NCBI GenBank assembly: GCA_019828595.1
Contig: JAHQRK010000037.1
Coordinates: 248,001-312,000 of the forward strand
Source: Aphanomyces cochlioides
Lineage: Eukaryota > Oomycota > Saprolegniomycetes > Saprolegniales > Verrucalvaceae
Direction of reading: 5' to 3'
DNA: 64,000 nucleotides
Made by a program: the position numbers and the translations under genes. Position 1 is the stretch's first letter; the number at the start of each line of letters is the position of its first letter. The notes under the pieces were generated by a model. That model was not told the DNA's origin and did no database searches. It saw nothing but the letters and a program-made list of their open reading frames with translations. Positions 12,310 to 21,004 of the stretch are shown piece after piece.

Positions 12310-12768
12310 TAGACCTCAAAATCAATGACAGAGTTTTCAGTTAGAACGTGTTTAATGCTTATAGACTGCATAACTTGGACAACAAACTATGATCATTGAA
12401 ATTGATTATATCGCTGTGACTGGCTAAAACGTAGTATGATGTTCAAATTGATCATTTGCTCAATCTACAGACCATTTGTAACATCATCTCATCCAAAGTA
12501 CTTGTCAAAATGCATTTAACTGTAAAAACACATACTCGTGTGTCGGGGCGTGTCGGGGCAGTGTCGGGGCAGTGTCGGGGCAGTGTCGGGGTGTGTCGGG
12601 GCGTGTCGGGGCAGTGTCGGGGGAGTGTAGGGGGAGTGTAGGGGCATGTCAGGGCGATGAATTGGAATGTTTTCAGTATACAACAGGTAAGTAATGAAAG
12701 TTAGAATCATATATCTCTATCAGTATGACTGGCGCCTATCTATGTACGGTGCAGTCATTTCCAGTCTT
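12310..12768. other. intergenic region upstream of the ABC transporter
   Basis: Holds the 5' flank of the ABC transporter and a G-rich tandem array (listed separately). No gene is recognised. Confidence 0.5.
12539..12655 (+). repeat. G-rich short tandem repeat (TGTCGGGGC family)
   Basis: About ten imperfect copies of a 9-11 nt unit, TGTCGGGGC or AGTGTCGGGGC, decaying into TGTAGGGGG at the right end. The many G4 runs on one strand could form G-quadruplexes. It is not a canonical telomere repeat. Confidence 0.85.
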
Positions 12769-12847
12769 CTAGCACGTCGGGTGCGATATTGCGCTTGAGC
12801 ACGGCTTTTCTTTCTTGTAGCTTCGGCAGCCATACTGCTGTATCTCG

Positions 12848-13944
12848 CTAAGACACCCTAGTAGTAAACGCCATCGGATCCGCGAAGAGGCATTCGACCA
12901 ACGTGTGCATTCGTAAGCGCGCAACACATTCTTGAAATTCATTCCACTTGTAGGTTGATGACATAATCTTCCAGAGTGAGCCCATTCGACCAAAGTAGTT
13001 CTCAATAAGAACACGATCCGACGACACTCTTGAATTGCGGTCAAGTTCACGTTGGGTAAGGATACCCCCTTGTGGCTTTCTCTTGGGTTGGATGGATCGA
13101 AACTCGTGTTGAATGCCTTGATATCCCATGTCCACGAGAACGCTCCATGAAGAGGACCAAATGTCGAATCCTTCGTCGCGGTCAAGATCGTCGAGCTCGC
13201 TCTCTGTCTTTCGCAGCATGGCATGATGGATATCGCCATGTCTCATGAACATCGTCATGTCTGATACCGATCCAGGACAGTGGTCGGACATGTCAACAGC
13301 CACACCAGGGTATGCGACGGAAAACTCAAGCTTCAGTCCGTACAACTTGTGTTTCCCCGAGAAGTAATGTTTCGCTTCGTCAAAGCGTCCAGAGGGTCGA
13401 TACGAGGGTTGGAACTTGACATCGGTGGCGTACAAAGCTGAGGGAAAATTCGCAAACAAATAGCCTTGTTTGACTTGACTTGTTTCGTCATCGTCACAGG
13501 CTTGACGTAGTGCTCGTACAAAGTTGGTTCGCATGTGTCGATGACCCTGTGAATCATCTTCTCGAAAGTGGGAGGTTTCATGCCAAAGTCAAGGGCGTGT
13601 TTGTCCGAAGCATTGTAATGCTTGAGGACCACAAGCGACATGAAAAAAGTGTCTTTGGGGGATGTCGTAGATTTCCTTCCGCGGCCAACAGTCCAGGTTG
13701 AAACTAGAACGGACTCGACCACTCCCCAAACCTCTTCGAATTCGGGCAACGTAAAGTTCATCATTGTAACCAGAGATGCATTACCTCCTTGAGTAAAAAA
13801 ACGGTCGAGGATTGGTGTGGGGGTGCCTTCAGCTTCTTCGACTTGATCAACGTACTCGGCGTAGACTTGACTCATCTCGACCATGTTGAGATTGTCGTTG
13901 TCAATCTCTTGTTGGAGGCGACTGAGAATAGCGTGGGGATCCAT
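12848..13944 (-). pseudogene. Harbinger/DDE_4-type transposase, frameshifted
   Basis: Two overlapping frames together cover a transposase of the DDE_Tnp_4 (PIF/Harbinger-like) kind. The first frame runs from 13944 and holds the N-terminal part; the second runs to 12848 and holds the catalytic domain. Candidate acidic residues are in YATDVKFQP, LVDMGYQG and DRVLIENYFGRM, so all three are present. The shift falls near 13475, within a short conserved block. I could not identify terminal inverted repeats or a target duplication, so the element limits are unknown. It is probably a defective genomic copy. Confidence 0.75.
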
Positions 13945-14148
13945 TGAGCTATTGAAGAAGAGTTTTATTATGGGTGTTAGACTGTATTTGACGTTGATGA
14001 ACGTAGAATCGCGTCATGTTGGATCGCTTGACAGATTCAGTTATGTAGAATAGTGGCATATCGGCAGTAATTTCTTTGTTCGTTCTCCAGATGATAATTG
14101 ATGGCGGTAATTCTTCTGTGATGTTATCAATTATTCCGTGACTCACAG

Positions 14149-14775
14149 TGGTGGAAAGCATCGAGGGGACTTCAACAAAAAATATCATATTTTAGGTAAG
14201 GTGCAACTTTGAACCAAAATATCCAGTTCTGACGTACCTGTGACAGAGTATACGCAGTTAAATATAAATATTCGAATGTTATTCATATTTGAAGGTTCAA
14301 ACGATGGTCCCAAGTCCTTCTTAACCACTTTAAGCGGTCAAAAGGCACATGAATATCGTTGTTTATCGGATAAATGCATTATCAATCTTTTAATTCATGA
14401 ATATGAAATTGAATAAACGTATTTTATTGCATATTCGATATCTCAATTATCGTCCATCATTTGCAAAATCAAAATAATCGAATATGAGAGACTTCGATCA
14501 TCCAACTAATTTTTCTTGAACCTCTTGAAACATTATGTGATCAGTTTTGTCAAATAATTTCAATTAAACAGGTAATAGAATATAAGGATGAAAAATGAAT
14601 ATCACTCTCGACTATATTTCATCGTTTCTTGTAATCTATGTGGTTTTAAAGGATTGTATTCATACAGTCGATATCACCAGAAAAAACTGCATGGGAAAAC
14701 TGTTTTTATTTGTTCCAGAGTGTAATTTATTGGGTCAAAACATAAAAAGTCCCCTCGATGCTTTCCACCACTGTC
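14149..14775. repeat. inverted repeat pair flanking about 0.58 kb of AT-rich DNA
   Basis: The sequence GTGGTGGAAAGCATCGAGGG at about 14153 recurs as its reverse complement at about 14751-14775, with a slightly longer imperfect match. The interior (about 14175-14750) is AT-rich and holds no recognisable gene. It may be a non-autonomous element or two oppositely oriented copies of a repeat end. Confidence 0.55.
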
Positions 14776-14861
14776 AATCACATAGTATTTGTCCAATCTC
14801 TATTTCATAATCCCTGTCAATACCTTATGATTTGATAATGGATCACCTACTAAATTTAATA

Positions 14862-16569
14862 CTACTCTGGAATTTTATATATGCAGGTTTGTCGTTCGAT
14901 TGTGGAAATAAATATATGAAGGATTGAGACACACACATCGCAATGTTCCAATGCATTAGAACTACTAGCTCGAGATTGTAAGTGTGCCGATCTTGCTAGT
15001 CAATTGAGCGTCGAGAAGAAAGTCTTGGCAATCGAGCACCAGTTGTGGATCGACATCTAAGGACTCGGGCGATGATTTCATGCCTGCCTTGTACAAGTGG
15101 CGCATCTTGAACTTGTTCCCCCCACGGCACTCCATGACTTGAATCATCACACTCTGCAATGTGACGAATATGTTGTCGGCTGTTTGTCTTGGCACGGCTG
15201 CATAAGCGTCGATAACGGCAGATATGAGCTCTTCAATGGTGTCCGACTGGATTTCATATTGTAGAGTTTGAATAGAACGAAAGAAACCGAGGTTCAACAC
15301 ATTTAGGTCACGACTCTTTGGTGGCTGGAACGACCAGCTTATATTCCAACCTATATAGTAACTATTCATAAGTCACACCAGTTCTACATCATTCTACATA
15401 CCGTCTCGCTTGCACTCTCTATCAAAGTAATCATCACAAATACCATGCGCTGAAGCGTTATCATGCTGAACAATGATTCTCTCGTGTCGAAACGGAACTG
15501 GCCAACGTGATCGAATGGCTGGAAGGACTTTGTTGATGCAAAAATCACGATAGACTTCTCGTGTCACACTGATCGATTTTGTCTCAATTGTTCCCGCCGG
15601 CCGATTTCGACTAGAGCGCTTGGCAGGGAGAGCTTCAACGAAAGGCCAGATCCCCAATTTCCCATCAAACCAAAGCCCATTCACGAGTCTTGGGCGCGCA
15701 AGGGCACACAGGAACATTACTTTGGTTCGAGCATTTTTGTTGGGGCAGGTGCGATCAAAGTCTTCGACAACTTCGTCATCACATATGTAGATTCGCTTAG
15801 TGAGTTCATCCATCCAGAACCATTTTTCGTCCACGTGGACGACATTGTACATTGAATTCATTCGCCAGTGTTGATTGTCAACATTTGACATACAGAACTC
15901 GAGTCTAGCAAGCTCATGACTCTTTGTTAGAGATGGTTTGAGAGTTCTACTGCGAATCTTCACTGTACCTTCTCGCACTAGTTTACGGATTGTTGTGTGC
16001 GAAACACCGGTTTGCTTTGCGAGAGATCGATAGGATCGTCGCTTGTGAATAGGGATCGTCTTGATTTTCGATTTGATGGCCTGCCGATCCACCGGCTTCC
16101 TTCCGCAGTTCGATTTCTTGCTGTCGACGATCGCGTGTGGCGCTCCGTTGAGTAATGATTCAACTCCAGCATCCCACACGCGGGATACCGTGGCTTGGCT
16201 TGTCTTAAAGATCGAAGCAGTCTTTGTGAGAGCGCCATGTGGTAGCCGTCCATCATGGCTGATCGAGAGCAGATGTAGCATAACGGCTCGGCGCTCCTCG
16301 TTCGTCAGGACTCGGCGTCGCACAGGCTCAGTGTTGAGGATGTTGTCAATATTCATCTCAAAGACAACTGAAGGTGACTTGATTAAAGTATAGAGTTGGT
16401 CACTATTCAGATTCTCCTGATCCACTGCTCCGATTTTGGCGAAACGAGAACCATTGGAATCTATGCACTTTGATTTGCTAAAATATACCCAATCCACAGT
16501 CGTTTCCTGAAAATTGAGGGTTGTTTGGAGGTTTGAACAAAAACCTGCATATAAAAAATTCCAGAGTAG
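14862..16569 (-). mobile_element. mariner-like DNA transposon, complete with TA target duplication
   Basis: The element is 1708 bp long. Its ends are inverted repeats of about 30 bp beginning CTACTCTGGAATTTT, seen at 14862 and as the reverse complement ending at 16569. It is flanked on each side by TA (14860-14861 and 16570-16571), the classic Tc1/mariner target. It contains one transposase gene on the minus strand that appears intact after splicing. Confidence 0.85.
14965..16497 (-). CDS. mariner-like transposase with one intron
   Basis: The exons are 16497-15402 and 15350-14965, with a 51 nt GT..AG intron (15351-15401). Together they give 1482 nt (493 residues). The N-terminal half has helix-turn-helix features (TKTASIFKTSQATVSRVW, and SYRSLAKQTGVSHTTIRKLV). 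The catalytic core shows VVHVDEKWFW, IIVQHDNASAHG and QPPKSRDLNVLNLGFF, consistent with the D,D,D version of the mariner triad. Without the intron the gene looks frameshifted, so recognising the intron makes it a potentially functional transposase. The fully matched ends and TA duplication agree with a fairly young insertion. Confidence 0.82.
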
Positions 16570-16571
16570 TA

Positions 16572-17081
16572 CAATATACGCTATCTGATATTGTAAGAAC
16601 TGGTATAACTGAACAAGACATGAGTATATGAAAAAGAGGTCTATTCGAAAATTCGAAAATAGTGCTGGTCAAATCCACAACGTTGGTGTCGTCATAACAA
16701 CCACTCTGAGCAGTCGCCTCGAAGTTCTTCACGAAACGATACGCAACCAAAAGTTAATCAAAAGCCAACTAGGTTGATCCATGAGATGAGTTTGGAGGTA
16801 GCATAGAGCGAAGCGACGAAAGTATTGACGAGCTGTAAATTCGTAAGCGGCAAAGTACACTTTTTCAAACCTGACCGTATCACGGCGGATATGTTCATCC
16901 AAGTTGGATAACATAACAACCGAGAGCGGCAACCAGTCGTGAGCCTTTTGAGCTGCGGGCGATCCTCATAACGTGAGTCCAAGCTGAGAGAAATGGACAT
17001 TGATGTCAGTCAATTCGTTCCCAAGACCTGATTTTCAAGATGTCAAGAAAAATTTTCCTAACTATGGTCGTTTGGGTCCAA
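16572..17081. other. region without a recognised gene
   Basis: Minus-strand open stretches (16932-16729 and 17000-16758) read somewhat like coding remnants but match no family I know. No RNA gene or clear repeat was seen. Confidence 0.35.
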
Positions 17082-17670
17082 AACTGGAGTTTTGAGATGT
17101 TTCGAAAATGTTTCAATTAATTGACGCATACACTATTTAAGGTTTACGCAAGCATTTTCTCGATCATGAACGTTAAATAGTGTAATTTCAAACGTTTTAA
17201 ATGTTTGAAAAACATGTTCGAAGCGTTCAATTTCATTTCATTTGAAGTTTGTATTGCGTCATTTTTGCGTCAAAAGGCTGCGTCGATATTTTCTTTGCAA
17301 GATTCCAGTTTTTTTCTAGAGACACAATAACTCCCCCAACATATTCGTTGCTCGTCTCTACCTTTTGTCATTGTGATAGCCAATACTGCATCAACCAGGC
17401 CAAGTGAATGCTGAGTTGCACATATTGTGTCTCTAGAAAAAAACTGGAATCTTGCAAAGAAAATATCGACGCAGCCTTTTGACGCAAAAATGACGCAATA
17501 CAAACTTCAAATGAAATGAAATTGAATTCTTCGAACATGTTTTTCAAACATTTAAAACGTTTGAAATTACACTATTTAACGTTCATGATCGAGAAAATGC
17601 TTGCGTAAACCTTAAATAGTGTATGCGTCAATTATTTGAAACATTTTCGAAACATCTCAAAACTCCAGTT
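17082..17670. repeat. fold-back (long inverted repeat) element
   Basis: The left arm (17082 to about 17327) is repeated almost perfectly as the reverse complement in the right arm (about 17427-17670), with a loop of about 100 nt. The outer ends read AACTGGAGTTTTGAGATG. The only differences seen between arms are small indels. There is no transposase inside, so this is a MITE-like or fold-back element. Its transcript would form a long hairpin. Confidence 0.88.
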
Positions 17671-18039
17671 AAGCTTGCAGTGGGGCACTCAAACGCGGTT
17701 GTGAAGGACATATATGCTCACTCGATCGCATTGTTTCATCAATGACAACTCAATTTCCTTCGAGAACTTACTTCTCGCAGTCCATAGTAATCATGATAAC
17801 GTCGACAGTCTACGTACTTCAAAATTTAATAATTGTATAAAAACATATTGCACAGTAATTCATAGCTAATATTGTCTTTATTGGGCTCATCTGGTTCAAT
17901 AAAACGTATAATAACTAATAACTGTAATAATATTATATTTATACTGGATTGTACTTTGGAAGCTGATGTGCTTGTTTACTCTGTCAAGCAATATTACGCA
18001 AGGAGGACAGACTGCAAAGTTGGCTGTCATTTTGGAAAA
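17671..18039. other. upstream region of the cytochrome b561 gene
   Basis: AT-rich intergenic DNA with no gene recognised. It should hold the promoter and 5' untranslated region of the cytochrome b561 gene. Confidence 0.4.
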
Positions 18040-18848
18040 ATGGTGCTACGTGGCGTGACGTTGGCGCTCGGTGTGGCCGTCTGCGGCTGGATTGCGTACA
18101 TTACATTTGTCCTCAAGCCTGTGGTTCTCTTTTCATGGCATCCCATCACGTTTGCCGTCGCGTATCTCCTCACGACACCATCGTAAGTCTCGAGAATCCT
18201 CCCCATCCCGTGTTGAATCCCATGCTTTAGAGCACTTCTTGCAATGGGCGAGCGCAGTGGCGAATCGAATCATGGAAAACGGTGTGCTCTCTAATGTTGT
18301 CGGGGGATATGTTGCTGAATTCCCCGTTGTAGAGTCGCGCTCGTGCAATACCATGCGTATATGCAAACATTCACGTTTGTCTTGATGACCATTGGGTTTG
18401 TTGTGATCTACGTCAACAAGGAAAACAACAACCGTCCCCACTTCACAACGATCCACTCGTGGGTCGGATCTGCCGCTCTTGGCTTGTACTATTTGAACTT
18501 TTTCTTTGTCCGTGCCGTTCACAAGCATGAAAATAGCTCACTGGTTTGTGTCTCTAGGCCTCGGTGAAAACCTACGGTGGAAAAACCAACTGGCAATGGA
18601 AGGACACAGCGCATCGTGCGTCTGGAACGCTTGCTTTCCTCACGTCTGGTATCATTTTGTCCTCCAGACCTTGTTGTTATTTCGAAATTGTAGGCGCCGC
18701 TGTTATCTACGGGTTTTACAGCGGATGGGGCCGAGCCAACTTGGGTCCTCAAGGACAACTCATTGCAAGTGTTCTCGTTGGCCTCTTGCACATCACGACC
18801 GTCATGTTCTTGCTCAGCTCGAAAAAGCAAACTACCAAGCAAGAGTAG
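18040..18848 (+). CDS. cytochrome b561-type transmembrane protein (three exons)
   Basis: Exons 18040-18182, 18333-18507 and 18558-18848 join to 609 nt (202 residues), with GT..AG introns of 150 and 50 nt. The family passes electrons, often from ascorbate, across membranes using two haems held by histidines. Conserved-looking histidines lie in SWHPITF, VQYHAYMQ, FTTIHSWVGS and DTAHRASG. There are about five to six hydrophobic segments. Exon 3 contains an atypical polar stretch (SSRPCCYFE) around 18660-18690, which may be a further small intron. The last exon is duplicated, damaged, at 53072-53399. It is directly followed by a GAF-gene fragment. Confidence 0.8.
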
Positions 18849-19075
18849 TGATAGATTGCCAAATAAATACAAGCTCCCTGCACGCCGACAATTTCTTCAG
18901 CATGCAAGGTCTTAATGATTCATGCTGCATGCAGCATCAAGTGACACGTCCCAATACATTTGCTCACGTCCTAAGGGAGGTCGTAAATATCGTCAATACT
19001 CATATCTACCTGAGTCTTTTGGAACAGATTGTTGTTTTCCATTGCGAGCGCGATCAACTGAGAGACAGGTACGAT

Positions 19076-19532
19076 GGAAGAATCCTTTACACGTCAGGTC
19101 TGGGTCAGGTCACGGGTGCAGGTCACAGGTTTTTTATTGGTTTTTCTCATGGTTTAATTCAAATTTCTGATCAGATTTGAGGTTTTTCTGATCAGATTTT
19201 AGGTTTTTCTCATTCGAGCAGCAATTGCGAAGCCTTAAACTGCGCGGACGACGTCAGACATCCGCCCAGAAAATTGCACTCGACCTCCGCTTCGCTGCGG
19301 TGAGCGCAATTTTCTGCAGGCGGATGACTCGGAGGAGGGAGCCCCCAACGTGCACTAAAAAGGGGTTTCTTTATATTTTCTCTCATCGGGTAAGGCGGCA
19401 GGTAGGCCGTAAGGCCGTGCCGCCACCCTGATGAGGCCTGCTAGAGAATGACAAAGTATGGCGCTTTAACTCTTCCTGGTGATGGAGATATGTTCAATTT
19501 TGTAGTGTGACCCAAAAGTGTGACCTGACCCG
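19076..19532. mobile_element. short hairpin-rich insertion in GAF fragment A
   Basis: Compared with the intact gene (near 56095), about 457 bp is inserted here between direct GAT repeats. It contains an inverted pair, GGGTCAGGTCAC at 19102 and GTGACCTGACCC ending at 19531. It also has two strong GC-rich hairpins, at 19259-19326 and 19382-19435. There is no coding capacity. It is read as a non-autonomous element. Confidence 0.6.
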
Positions 19533-20430
19533 GATATGTTCTTCATCACGAGATTTAAAAGCAGTGACGCCTGATTTGTTGATCATTTGGATGACGCAGA
19601 GTAAACTGTCTTTGCTGCTTATGATGGGCATCGCCAAGATGCTCTTGGTGCGATACTTCATCTTCTCATCGTAAGTCTGTACGTAGACGAAGATTAGAGA
19701 CTATGCACAGCCAAGGTGGGACAGAATCGATTGAAACGCTTGTCTTCACAGGCACCAGGCACGTTGATCAAACGACGTGTTTCAGCACATACACCGGCGA
19801 TTTCTTGTCCAAAGTGCGCAACAACCTCGGTACCTATAAAAATGATGTTCGACGCCGCCAAATGTATGAAAACCTCGATTCTTATAGGGTCGATGGACGG
19901 CCCGCTATCAATGTCACTCTGTCATGCACTTAGGGCGTGATCTGTTTGGGATTTCCATGAAAGGGGAGAACAAGGAATTGAATGTACCAATGTTTGGCAA
20001 TGTCTTGGTGATGAAAAGCGTGCACCGATCTGGCAGAAAAGAATGTCAACCATATACTCCGACAACAGCAAACCTGCGTCCAATAATTCTTTCGTCGACT
20101 GCATGACTAATTTCGATAGTTTTGGAAAGTCCAAACACGTGAATATTTGCCGTGAGAGTGAGAGAAGAACTTTTTCACTCTTTCGCGTAGGCTCGGCTTC
20201 GGTGACCGTCATGACCTTAGCCATAAGACCACCGCAGAAGAGCCATTTGTCCTCCTCAGTAAATGGCAAACAATTTTCGACCGTCACGTGGACGCCCATG
20301 CCACGGAAATCTTGAATTTTCCCGCAAACTTGTAATACGGCAATAGCCTCCGTTACAACTTGGTAATAATATCGTTGCGGAGCTTTTCAGCCTTGGAAAT
20401 CGATCCGTGCTGGTGTGGCTACTGCTGTAG

Positions 20431-20569
20431 AGTGGGTGACCAAGAACTTTGCAGCCTGGTATATTCAGGACTTGCTTGGTATGGTACACGTAGGCAACAA
20501 AGAGTGGGTGACCAAGAACTTTGCAGCCTGGTATATTCAGGACTTCCTTGGTATGGTACACGTAGGCAA
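20431..20569. repeat. 72 bp tandem duplication next to the Polinton insertion
   Basis: The sequence beginning AGTGGGTGACCAAGAACTTT at 20431 repeats at 20503 with one visible base change (CTTGCTTGG versus CTTCCTTGG). The intact GAF gene has only one copy. The second copy is cut by the Polinton at its GGCAA. Confidence 0.9.
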
Positions 20570-21004
20570 AAAAAAAAGCAAGGGAGGAGGAGGAAGCGAG
20601 TTATCGCGAAGCGCTTCAATGGTAAACTTTAAACCAGACTTTTACGTTAGCATTTCGCTTCTACAAACACCCCTTCGGAGTGTAAAACAACAAAAACAGA
20701 ACTACAAAATAACTGTTATAGTGTTATACTGTTATATAAAAATATAAAGACTTCAAAACTACTGTTATATTGTTATAGTGTTATGCCCCTCTTTTATAAC
20801 AGTATCACAGTATAACAGTGATTTCCATGATCTCAAAAATCTCATAACAGTATCACACCATAACTGTGATTTCCAAATATTCATAACAGTATAACAGTAA
20901 AACAGTAGATTACAAATATTCATCTCTCAAGTTGATCATAACAGCATAACACTAAAACAGCAATATTGATTTTTCATATTGTAATATCCAAAGAATTTAA
21001 TTTA
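20570..21004. repeat. Polinton left terminal inverted repeat
   Basis: It begins with a poly-A run and GCAAGGGAGGAGGAGGAAGC, and matches the reverse complement of 39969-40427. The last part of the repeat (GAATATTTCCA, 22989-22999) has been pushed away by a nested transposon. Much of it is built from ATAACAGT-type short repeats that could serve as protein-binding iterons at the replication end. Confidence 0.95.

Larger units (their letters stand above)
18861..20569 (-). pseudogene. multi-GAF gene fragment A (left part, split by the Polinton)
   Basis: This is a strongly similar copy of the internal part of the intact gene at 53403-58842, corresponding to about 55880-57100 there. It carries many small changes that close the reading frame. 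It begins immediately after the cytochrome b561 stop region, at the shared sequence AAATAAATACAAGCTCC. It is interrupted at about 19076-19532 by a short insertion and at 20570 by the Polinton; the matching remainder resumes at 40428. Near the break it has a 72 bp tandem duplication. Confidence 0.85.

Noticed and set aside
14149..14775. Terminal repeats of the Harbinger-like transposase at 12848-13944
   Set aside because: The repeat pair lies entirely to one side of the transposase and so cannot bound it.
15351..15401. Apparent frameshift in the mariner transposase
   Set aside because: Explained by a 51 nt intron with good splice signals; the joined frame continues the catalytic domain.
18183..18332. 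Plus-strand open frame continuing through the first cytochrome b561 intron
   Set aside because: The alternative frame has no cytochrome b561 character; splicing at GTAAGT..TAG gives conserved histidine-containing segments.
20705..20960. CRISPR-like array of short repeats
   Set aside because: Units are short, irregular and without unique spacers, and the same tract is inverted at the other end of the element; they are terminal repeats.
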